From Bacteroides sp. (lineage in GTDB: Bacteria; Bacteroidota; Bacteroidia; Bacteroidales; Muribaculaceae), in NCBI GenBank assembly GCA_014802435.1, contig JAAVCG010000006.1:121195-185194 (forward strand): a stretch of DNA of 64,000 nt, read 5' to 3'. Shown one piece after another: positions 1 through 7,982 of this stretch. The notes below the pieces were generated by a model. That model did not search any database. It had not been told where the DNA came from and worked only from the letters and a program-made list of their open reading frames with translations. The position numbers and the translations under genes were made by a program. Positions within the stretch are counted from its first letter, which is position 1, and each line of letters opens with the position of its first letter.

Positions 1-224
1 ATGAAGCCGATAGTGGGCAGGGGCTTGTCGGTGTTGGCCGGGAGAGTGGCCATGAGGTAGCCGTTTTCGTCGAGGGTAATATCCTGCAGGCCCATCTCGC
101 GGAGTTTGCCCTGAAGATATTCGGCAAACTTATATTGACCGGGAGTTGAGGGCCAGAGATTAGTCAGTTCGTCACTTTGAGTGTCGAACTTGACGTAGTC
201 CAAGAATCGGTCAAGAACGTTCAT
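1..224 (-). CDS. pepT: Tripeptide aminopeptidase / peptidase T, N-terminal part (truncated by window edge)
   Basis: Minus-strand reading gives [64 protein letters not shown]..., typical of the PepT N-terminus; ATG overlaps the upstream stop by 1 nt. Confidence 0.8.
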   Translation of the reverse strand, partial: MNVLDRFLDYVKFDTQSDELTNLWPSTPGQYKFAEYLQGKLREMGLQDITLDENGYLMATLPANTDKPLPTIGF

Positions 225-715
225 CAGATGCCGAGTTTGGCCTTGACGGCGTCAGTGATGTCAATGACGTCAGTGCCCGTGTAGAGCGACATTCCGTTGG
301 GGAACACCATGGTGTATTGACCTTCGGCGCCAACTGACTTGATAGCGTTGAGAAGTTTTTCCTGAATGGGCTGCAGGAGCTGCATGTGCTGACGTTCCAG
401 ATCCTGCTGGGCCTGCTGCTGGAAGCGCTGAACCTTTTCAGCGAGTTCCTGGATTTCCTGCTGGCGGCGTTCCTTGATGCTGTTGGGGGTGTCTTCGGGC
501 AGGGCCTGATATTCAGCGTATTTCTTGTTGATTTCTTCGTTGAGCTTATCAAACTCGTCCTGATAGGTCTTGGATGACTGCTGGATTTTTTCTTCGGCAG
601 CCTTGGTTTCAGGCATGGCGGTCATGATGGTTTCAGTGTCGACAACGGCGAACTTCTGAGCAAACGCCATTGAGGGGAGAGCGATGGCAAGAGCCACGAG
701 GATTTTCTTAATCAT
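224..715 (-). CDS. OmpH/Skp family periplasmic chaperone
   Basis: Signal peptide, [14 protein letters not shown] start and long helical region typical of Skp. Confidence 0.88.
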   Translation of the reverse strand: MIKKILVALAIALPSMAFAQKFAVVDTETIMTAMPETKAAEEKIQQSSKTYQDEFDKLNEEINKKYAEYQALPEDTPNSIKERRQQEIQELAEKVQRFQQQAQQDLERQHMQLLQPIQEKLLNAIKSVGAEGQYTMVFPNGMSLYTGTDVIDITDAVKAKLGI

Positions 716-768
716 AGCTTTTTCTTCGTTTTTTTTGTGTTTTATTTGGTTATTTTATTTGATTTTTC

Positions 769-1290
769 TTATTTGGAGTAACCGAGTTTATCAAGCACAT
801 CATTTGAAATGTCGATTCGGGGAGAGGCATAGACGATGTTGGCCGACGATGCGCGGTCAAAGATGCATTGATAGCCTTTTTCGTCAGAAATCTTCTTGAT
901 AGCGTTATAGATTTCGTCCTGAATGGGTTGCATCAGGGTTTGACGCTTTTGGTAGAGTTCGCCTTCGGGGCCGAAGTATTTGTATTTGAGCTCCGTGGCC
1001 GCTTTTTCGGAGGCCATGATTTCCTTTTCCTTAGCTTTCTTTTGGTCATCGGTCAGGAAAACCATGTCGCTCTGATAGTTCTTATAGAGATTCTCAGCTT
1101 CAGCGGCTTTGGCTTCCACTTCGCGCTGCCAGCGCTGGGAGAGCTGATTGAGCTGTTCGTTTGCCATTTCATACTGAGGATAGTTTTTCAGGATATATTC
1201 CATATCCACCAGAGCAAACTTCTGGGCAGAGGCGCCGGCGGCACATGCTACCGCCAAGAGCACGAATGTCAGTATTTTTTTCATATTCAT
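769..1290 (-). CDS. OmpH/Skp family periplasmic chaperone (second copy)
   Basis: Signal peptide, KFALVDMEYILKNYPQYEMANEQL..., adjacent to bamA. Confidence 0.88.
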   Translation of the reverse strand: MNMKKILTFVLLAVACAAGASAQKFALVDMEYILKNYPQYEMANEQLNQLSQRWQREVEAKAAEAENLYKNYQSDMVFLTDDQKKAKEKEIMASEKAATELKYKYFGPEGELYQKRQTLMQPIQDEIYNAIKKISDEKGYQCIFDRASSANIVYASPRIDISNDVLDKLGYSK

Positions 1291-1334
1291 TAGTATTTAG
1301 GTTTAATGTATAGACAAATAAACGGGCAAAAGGT

Positions 1335-3980
1335 TTAGAATTCCTGACCGAGGACAAAGTGGAAGTGGCTTCCGCCAATCTTGTTGTTGGCGATATCGCG
1401 GTCAAATCCGTAGCCCCAGTCAATGCCGAGCATGCCGACCATTGGCAGATAGACGCGCAGGCCGACGCCGGCAGAGCGCTTAACCTGGAAGGGGTTGAAA
1501 TTCTTCACTGTGGTCCAGGCATTGCCGGCTTCGGCAAAGGCCAGGCCATAGATAGTGGTGGTAGGCTGCAGGAGGAAGGGGAAGTGGAGCTCGACGCCAA
1601 AGCGGGTGTAGGCATATGAGGCCTCATATCTGGGGGTCAGGGCGCCGTTTTCATAGCCGCGCAGGGCAATGGTTTCCGTCGCATAGGTATAAGAGCCTGA
1701 CATGCCGTCGCCGCCGACATAGAACGTTTCAAACGGGGTTCTCAGATATTTGTTCCATGAGCCGATAAGGCCGAAGTCGGCGCGGGTCATCAGCACGAGC
1801 GTATATTTTCCGTCGGGATTGGTCAGCGGGGTGTAAGTGCGGGAGTTGAAGCGGAGTTTCCAGTATTCAATCCATTTATAGAGTTGCTTCTTGGAGGCCT
1901 CGTCATCTTTCTCGGCGAGCTTCGCCCAGTTTGTTTTGGGCATGAAGAGTGATGCCGGGGGAGTCATTTGCAGGGAGAGCTGGAAAGTGGAGCCGCGGCG
2001 GGTGTAGAGCGGGTTGTCAATGCTGTTACGCGCCAGGCTCAGGCCGAGCACTACGGAGTGAGACGAGCCGTTCTGCATATAATAGAGGTAGGGCCAGTTT
2101 TTCAGTCCGTAATAGTTATAAGTCAGGTCAGCATTGAAGGTGAAATAGTCGTCGGGCCAGTTCAGACGCTTACCGAAGCCGACGGTGACACCGGCCATCT
2201 GGAGCCATTTGTTGGGGTCATAGGCATCCTGATAGAGCGAGTTGCTGTCGCCATAACCGTAGCCGTAGCTTCCATAACCGTAGTTGTAGCCGTAGCCATA
2301 GTTATTGATTGCGTTCATGTAGTTTTTGCCATAGAAGCGCTCGGAGATGCCGGTGGTGCGGCTATAGAAGGCCGTTACGGAGAACGCATTGGGGCGTTTG
2401 CCGCCAAACCAGGGATCGAGGAAGCTGATCTGATAGGCCTGATAGTAACGGGCGTTGGTTTGCACGCTCAGCGAGAATGTCTGGCCGTCGCCCTGAGGAA
2501 TCAGTCCCTTATAAGTTGAGGGATGGAAGAGATTGCGGATTGAGAAGTTGGTGAATTTCAGGCCTACCTTACCAATGAGGCCGGTCTGGCCCCAGCCCAG
2601 CGAGAGTTCAATCTGGTCATTGGCCTTGGAGACGAGGTTCCAGTTGATATCGACCGTTCCGTCGTCCTGATTGGGTTGAACGTCGGGGTTGACGCTTTCG
2701 GGGTCAAAATGGCCCATCTGCATGATTTCACGGGCGGAGCGCATCAGGTCATCGCGGCTGAAGAGCTGGCCGGGCTTGGTGCGGAGTTCGCGGCGCACTA
2801 CTTTTTCATACAGTCGGTCATTACCGTTGATATTCACGGCGTTGATTCGGGCCTGCGGACCTTCAATCACACGCATTTCCAGGTCAATGGAGTCGCCATC
2901 AATGGTGCGTTCAACCTCGTCGATGTGTGAGAAGATGTAGCCCTGATTATAGTAGGCGTTGCTGACGGCGTCTTCATCCTCGCGCAGGCGCTTGTTGAGC
3001 AGCTTCTGGTTATAGACGTCGCCGGGCTTCATGTCCAGGGCCTGCTGCAGGCGGTCACTGGGATAGACCGTGTTGCCGACCCAGGTTATGTCGCGGATAT
3101 AGTATTTTTTGCCTTCATCGAGGCTGATGTATATGTCAACCTTGCCGTTTTCGTTGGGCACTACGGAGTCAGCCGTAATCGTTGCGTCGCGATAGCCGTG
3201 TTCGTTATATTTTTCAAGGATTCGGTCAAGGTCAGCTTCATAGTCGGCCTCGGTAAACTTCTTTTGGCTGAAGAGCTTGATGAGGTCGCTGCTCAGGTTG
3301 GTCTTCTTCATTGCGTTGCGGAGCTGGCGGTCAGTGAAGACTTCATTGCCGGTGAAAGTGATTGAGTTGACTTTGACCTTGTTAGACTTATCAACGGTGA
3401 TGTTGACAATCTGTTCGTTAGGCGCATTGAGCGCGTCAACGAGCTGGACGTCGATTTTGGCGTTATTGTAACCTTTTCCGCGATAATACTCGCTGATTTT
3501 GTTCTTGATAAGGTTGACAATATCAGGTGTAATCTGGTTTCCCTTGGTCAGATGGAGTTTTTCAATGATGTCGTCGCGCTCATTCTTTTTCATGCCGTAA
3601 TAGTTCACTTCATGAATTCGGGGCTGCTGGCGCAGGGCGTATTCAAGCCATACTTCATTGCCTACGGTCTTGGTAATCTTGACTTTGACCGTTGAGAAGA
3701 GCTTCTGGTCCATCAGGCGCTTGGCGGCATTGGTCAGTTCCGTTCCGGGCACTTCAATGCGGTCACCGACTTTCAGTCCGGCATAGTTCTTGACTATTTC
3801 GGGCAGATAATTGTCGGCGCCGGTAACTTCAATGCCGGCAATGGTGTAGACCTTGGGCATTGCAGTGTAGATCACTTGCGGATTGAGAATCGTGTCATTC
3901 TGAGCGGCGGCTCCGAGAGCGGCTGTCAGGGCTACGGTCAATATTAAGGATAAGCGTTTGAGCATATGCGGAATGTTCAT
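1335..3980 (-). CDS. bamA: Outer membrane protein assembly factor BamA
   Basis: 881 aa, repeated POTRA domains plus C-terminal beta-barrel; upstream of two skp genes. Confidence 0.93.
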   Translation of the reverse strand: MNIPHMLKRLSLILTVALTAALGAAAQNDTILNPQVIYTAMPKVYTIAGIEVTGADNYLPEIVKNYAGLKVGDRIEVPGTELTNAAKRLMDQKLFSTVKVKITKTVGNEVWLEYALRQQPRIHEVNYYGMKKNERDDIIEKLHLTKGNQITPDIVNLIKNKISEYYRGKGYNNAKIDVQLVDALNAPNEQIVNITVDKSNKVKVNSITFTGNEVFTDRQLRNAMKKTNLSSDLIKLFSQKKFTEADYEADLDRILEKYNEHGYRDATITADSVVPNENGKVDIYISLDEGKKYYIRDITWVGNTVYPSDRLQQALDMKPGDVYNQKLLNKRLREDEDAVSNAYYNQGYIFSHIDEVERTIDGDSIDLEMRVIEGPQARINAVNINGNDRLYEKVVRRELRTKPGQLFSRDDLMRSAREIMQMGHFDPESVNPDVQPNQDDGTVDINWNLVSKANDQIELSLGWGQTGLIGKVGLKFTNFSIRNLFHPSTYKGLIPQGDGQTFSLSVQTNARYYQAYQISFLDPWFGGKRPNAFSVTAFYSRTTGISERFYGKNYMNAINNYGYGYNYGYGSYGYGYGDSNSLYQDAYDPNKWLQMAGVTVGFGKRLNWPDDYFTFNADLTYNYYGLKNWPYLYYMQNGSSHSVVLGLSLARNSIDNPLYTRRGSTFQLSLQMTPPASLFMPKTNWAKLAEKDDEASKKQLYKWIEYWKLRFNSRTYTPLTNPDGKYTLVLMTRADFGLIGSWNKYLRTPFETFYVGGDGMSGSYTYATETIALRGYENGALTPRYEASYAYTRFGVELHFPFLLQPTTTIYGLAFAEAGNAWTTVKNFNPFQVKRSAGVGLRVYLPMVGMLGIDWGYGFDRDIANNKIGGSHFHFVLGQEF

Positions 3981-4738
3981 TTCGTGTTCAAGGTTACTTG
4001 GTCGCCGGTCAGGCCGAAGCGGCGCTGGCGAAGCTGATACGTTAGTATTGCGTCAAGAAATTCTTCTTTGCCGAAGTCGGGCCAGTAGAGCGGCGAGAAG
4101 TAGAGCTCCGAGTAGGCCAGTTGCCAGAGCAGATAGTTTGAGATTCGGCAGTCGCCACCGGTGCGGATAAGCAGGTCAGGGTCAGGCATTTCCGGGGCGG
4201 CCATTGCGGCGCTGACGGTTTGGGGGGTAATGTCGTCGGGGTTGAGCAGTCCGGCGGCGGCTTCCCGAGCCAGTTTGCGCACGGCCTCGGTTATTTCCCA
4301 GCGGCTGGAGTAGCTGATGGCAAGGTTCAGTTGAAGCCCGGTGCAATGGGAGGTTGCTTCAATGCAGCCGTCAAGCATGGCGCGGGTTTCAGAGGGGAGG
4401 CGGTCAAGGTCGCCCATCATCGTCAGGCGGACGTTGTTTTTAATCAGGTCAGGCGTTTCGCGCGCAATGGCGATGCCAACCAGGGCCATCAGCGCGTCAA
4501 CTTCAGCCCGGGGGCGATTCCAGTTTTCAGTGCTGAAGGTGTAGAGCGTCAGGTGTGTAACCCCGATTTTAGAGGCGATTTCAGTGATGCTGCGAACGGT
4601 GTCGACGCCGCGAACATGACCCTCGCTGCGGTCAAGTCCGCGCGACTTGGCCCAGCGGCCGTTGCCGTCCATGATGATTGCTACATGGGCGGGGATTCTG
4701 GTGGGGTCTATCTGATTTCTCTTTTCTTCGAGACTCAT
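3977..4738 (-). CDS. uppS: Isoprenyl (undecaprenyl diphosphate) synthase
   Basis: HVAIIMDGNGRWAKSRGLDRSEGH and DLLIRTGGDCRISNYLLWQLAYSELYF motifs. Confidence 0.95.
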   Translation of the reverse strand: MSLEEKRNQIDPTRIPAHVAIIMDGNGRWAKSRGLDRSEGHVRGVDTVRSITEIASKIGVTHLTLYTFSTENWNRPRAEVDALMALVGIAIARETPDLIKNNVRLTMMGDLDRLPSETRAMLDGCIEATSHCTGLQLNLAISYSSRWEITEAVRKLAREAAAGLLNPDDITPQTVSAAMAAPEMPDPDLLIRTGGDCRISNYLLWQLAYSELYFSPLYWPDFGKEEFLDAILTYQLRQRRFGLTGDQVTLNTK

Positions 4739-4767
4739 TTTCTGTGGGTTATAATGATTTGGTGGGG

Positions 4768-5508
4768 TTAATCAACGTAATGACAGGTTGAACAGCGGCG
4801 ACCAAACTCATAGCTGAGGCTCAGGAGGAGGCCGGAGTGCCAGTCTGTGTTTTTGAGGAAACTGCTTTTTATTCCTTGAAGGTCAGATAATTGGCCGTCA
4901 AGATGATCACCAAGGGTCTTGCTGACGCAGAATTCAAGCATCAGGTTGAGCCGCTTGCGGGGTTTATATTTGACTCCGACGGCCAGAGGCACTGATGCCG
5001 TCACATAGGTCCCGTCGGCCGACGCCAGGCAGACTCCGACGCCTACTCCGACATAGGGGGTCCAGCGCTTGAGTTTCTTGAATGTTTCGCCTATTCCGTA
5101 GGGGAAGAAGTTGAATTCTACTCGGCCTCCGAGGTCATAAATCGTTGAGGAGAAGGAGTAAGGAGTCTCTCCCGGGAGCCAGTTTTTGAAGTCGCCGGAA
5201 TTTCCTTTGAGTTGGGATGTCGTGAAGACTCCGCGGAAGGCCCAGCGGGCATCTTCAAGCATATAGCGGAAGCTCAGTTGGCCCGTGAATCCCGGGCGCC
5301 GGAACATATTGCTCTCATTGACGTCGCCCAGATAGCCGCTCATGCCCAGTCCCAGACCGATGTCGAACTTGTAAGAGTCCGCATCGTCTGAATCCTGAGC
5401 CCGCGCGCCCGTGAAGACGCTCAGAATCAGCAGGGTCAGCAATATGTAGAGCTTCCGTTGGTTCACTGCAAGGGCTTGAAGGTTAAGCGGTTGATGACTC
5501 CGGTCCAC
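4768..5508 (-). CDS. Outer-membrane beta-barrel protein (DUF6089-like)
   Basis: Signal peptide, GLGLGMSGYLGDVNESNMFRRPG..., alternating barrel-like strands; exact start uncertain. Confidence 0.65.
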   Translation of the reverse strand: MDRSHQPLNLQALAVNQRKLYILLTLLILSVFTGARAQDSDDADSYKFDIGLGLGMSGYLGDVNESNMFRRPGFTGQLSFRYMLEDARWAFRGVFTTSQLKGNSGDFKNWLPGETPYSFSSTIYDLGGRVEFNFFPYGIGETFKKLKRWTPYVGVGVGVCLASADGTYVTASVPLAVGVKYKPRKRLNLMLEFCVSKTLGDHLDGQLSDLQGIKSSFLKNTDWHSGLLLSLSYEFGRRCSTCHYVD

Positions 5509-6917
5509 TGCTCGTTATAGAGCACACCTCTTGCAGTATAGCCGCCGGAGAGAATAATGTAAGGGGCATCCCATTCCGTAATCGGGGCTATGGCGCGGCT
5601 GCCGGAAGTGAAAGTCTTGTCAGTGAGGATTACTGAGGTGCCATAGCGGGGGCTGATTTCTGAGGGGAGCTGAAGAGCCGTTGACGCTTCGCGCCAGGTC
5701 ACTCCGTTGTCGAGGCTCGTATAGACTTTGGTGTTGACAGTCCCGTTTGCCATCTTGCCTCCGAGGGCAATCCAGCAGCTGTGTTTAGTGATTATGTAGA
5801 ACTTATTGTTGCCGGAGCGGAAAGTGAAGTAGGGGAACAGAGTGATACCCTCGGCGGCGGGCAGAGAGCCGCGTGATGAGAGGCGTCCCCATCCGGTGCC
5901 GTCAAAACCCCAGGCGTCGCCGCTATATGAGCCATCGGCAGTGATGCCCCCGGCAAAAATGGCCTGCGGGTCAATGAACCATTCATCGGTGTAGCTCCAG
6001 AGCACTGAGGTTGCCTTGACGGGCATTGCCGCGGGGATTACACCGGAGGTGCCTGAGGGATAGAGCACCCAGTTTGAGCCTTGGGCACCGAGAATTTCGT
6101 CGCCATAGGCGCCGTAAATCCAGGTCCAGCCGGAGGTGTCGGTGTCGGTCCAGTTGAGTCCGTCGGTTGACTTATAGAGCTTGTCGCCGCCAATGATGAA
6201 GAGCGCGTCGGCTGTAGCGCTGAGTGATTCAATCATTGCGTCGGCGGGAAGTTGGGTGGCGTTGATGTCCCATTGATTGGTCAGGGGAGAAGCGCTGACG
6301 GCCATCTGAGCCTGCCCGGCGGAGTTTCTTGTCAGGCAATAGAACTTATCGCCGAACTTCACTGACTTTTCCGCATTGGCTCGGGGCGAGAGAGTGGAGG
6401 GCAATGCGCGGCTCGAGGTTTGCCACTGCAGGGAGTCGGCCTTGATTTTGTGGACGTTCACGTTGACGCTATAGACCCGTTCATGTTCGCCATTTGACGA
6501 GTTGATGCGCAGCATCACTCCTCCCTGGCTGAAATTGATTGAGTCAGAGGGATTTTTCAGGTAGTTGATAACCGTGTCGCGACCATCATAGAGGCTCGGC
6601 ATGATGATTTCAACCGCCGAGGCCGACGAAGGGGCGCCGATGTTTACCTGGAGCTTGCGCACGTCAGTGCCCACGGGCAGGGAGTCAGCATTAAAAATGC
6701 GGCCGTTGACCTGGTCAATGCTGAAAAATACAGAATCGAGGCCTACGAGCAGTTTTATGTTATATTTGAGCGAGAAAGAGCTGACAATGGTTGACGAAGC
6801 GCCGACATCGGCAAGCACCTGTTCGCTTTCCGAATCGTCGGAATCTTTGTTGCACGCGCAGAGTAATCCGCTGGCAATCAGCCCTGTTATGATGAATCTG
6901 ATAGGTTTGAAGTTCAT
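5463..6917 (-). CDS. Lipoprotein with beta-propeller-like body (DUF6242-like)
   Basis: ATG at 6917 gives MNFKPIRFIITGLIASGLLCACNK lipobox; ORF track start at 6947 is probably too far upstream. Confidence 0.65.
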   Translation of the reverse strand: MNFKPIRFIITGLIASGLLCACNKDSDDSESEQVLADVGASSTIVSSFSLKYNIKLLVGLDSVFFSIDQVNGRIFNADSLPVGTDVRKLQVNIGAPSSASAVEIIMPSLYDGRDTVINYLKNPSDSINFSQGGVMLRINSSNGEHERVYSVNVNVHKIKADSLQWQTSSRALPSTLSPRANAEKSVKFGDKFYCLTRNSAGQAQMAVSASPLTNQWDINATQLPADAMIESLSATADALFIIGGDKLYKSTDGLNWTDTDTSGWTWIYGAYGDEILGAQGSNWVLYPSGTSGVIPAAMPVKATSVLWSYTDEWFIDPQAIFAGGITADGSYSGDAWGFDGTGWGRLSSRGSLPAAEGITLFPYFTFRSGNNKFYIITKHSCWIALGGKMANGTVNTKVYTSLDNGVTWREASTALQLPSEISPRYGTSVILTDKTFTSGSRAIAPITEWDAPYIILSGGYTARGVLYNEQWTGVINRLTFKPLQ

Positions 6918-7060
6918 TGTTTTTTGGAAATGGATATAACTTATCAACGTGCAAAATTACAACAATTTCCGCAAATTTCCCACCCCAAACGTAATTTTAT
7001 GAGTTTTTAACCAAAAAATCGCAAAAAATCCGCGCCAATTCGCGAGTAGATGACAGGGGA

Positions 7061-7160
7061 TCGTGGCGCCCTCGCCACGATGGAGCGTAAGCTCCACAAT
7101 TTTCGCCTTAAGGTATGGTGGTTATGGCGCTGGCGCGCCACCGTGGCGAGGGCGCCACGG
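7061..7160. repeat. Palindromic intergenic repeat, module B copy 1
   Basis: TCGTGGCGCCCTCGCCACGA (7061-7080) inverted against CCGTGGCGAGGGCGCCACGG (7141-7160); homologous to 33044-33141. Confidence 0.85.
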
Positions 7161-7251
7161 AGCCCAGTGGCTTTCGCTAAGTCATGAGTTCCTTCACACC
7201 CTCCTGGCAATAACCCCGCCTTTCCGAGGCTCTATACGATCGGCGAAAGCC

Positions 7252-7280
7252 TATGGAAAGGCGGATTCCGATCCGCCGCC
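7252..7280 (-). repeat. 29 bp repeat, module A copy 1
   Basis: tatggaaaggcggattccgatccgccgcc; same sequence (other strand) at 7468, 33002, 55579 and near-identical at 55415. Confidence 0.9.
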
Positions 7281-7467
7281 ACGTCATGATTCATCGAGGG
7301 ACGGGTATTTGCAGGGGCGGCGGAGTGCAAGCCCTCAGGGCTATCTTTGTCCGCAGCTTTTTTTTGCGGAGTCTTGGGCGAGTAGATGACCGGGCATCGT
7401 GGCGCCCGGTCATGTGCGCTCTATAGCCTCGCCCGGTTTGAGGGTCTCAATCTGGCGCAAGCCTTTG

Positions 7468-7496
7468 GGCGGCGGATCGGAATCCGCCTTTCCATA
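7468..7496 (+). repeat. 29 bp repeat, module A copy 2 (inverted relative to copy 1)
   Basis: ggcggcggatcggaatccgcctttccata. Confidence 0.9.
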
Positions 7497-7559
7497 AAAA
7501 AAAATGAGTCTTTGGCGGTTTTTTACGCCAAAGACTATCATAATGAGTTCACGGAGGGG

Positions 7560-7982
7560 TTAGTCCCAGGTGAGGGTGCGGGAGCCGTCGGGGTTGACGG
7601 TGAGGGCGGCTTCGACGACGTCGGTCGGGAGGATGGGGTCGATGACGTCGGGCCATTCAATCAGGCAGAGGGCGCCGCAGTCAAGATAGTCCTCGATGCC
7701 CATGTCCATGGCTTCGTCGAGGTCTTCAAGGCGGTAGAGGTCAAAGTGATAGATGAGCTCGGCGGTGGTGTCAGAGCGGTATTCATTGACCAGGGCGAAT
7801 GTGGGCGAGGAGGTGGCGTCGGTTTCAACGCCTAACTGGCGGCAGAGTTCGTTGATAAACGTTGTTTTGCCGGCGCCCATTTCGCCCTTGAAGGTTACTA
7901 CGGTGCGGTCGCCGAGGCTGTTAATAAACTCGCGCGCTGCCTGAGGCAGCGCGTCGAGTGATGGGATTGTCAGAGTTTTCAA
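7560..7982 (-). CDS. tsaE: tRNA threonylcarbamoyladenosine biosynthesis ATPase TsaE
   Basis: GEMGAGKTTFINELCRQLG Walker A, SPTFALVNEY, HFDLYRLEDLDE motifs. Confidence 0.93.
   Translation of the reverse strand: MKTLTIPSLDALPQAAREFINSLGDRTVVTFKGEMGAGKTTFINELCRQLGVETDATSSPTFALVNEYRSDTTAELIYHFDLYRLEDLDEAMDMGIEDYLDCGALCLIEWPDVIDPILPTDVVEAALTVNPDGSRTLTWD

Noticed and set aside
868-1293. Long plus-strand ORF antisense to the skp gene (and similar at 1968-2519, 4220-4771, 9014-9475, 10466-11170, 14834-15316, 16792-17325, 56830-57501, 58536-59222)
   Set aside because: These lie opposite clearly recognised genes, show no coherent protein family features and arise from GC-biased codon usage in the real frame.
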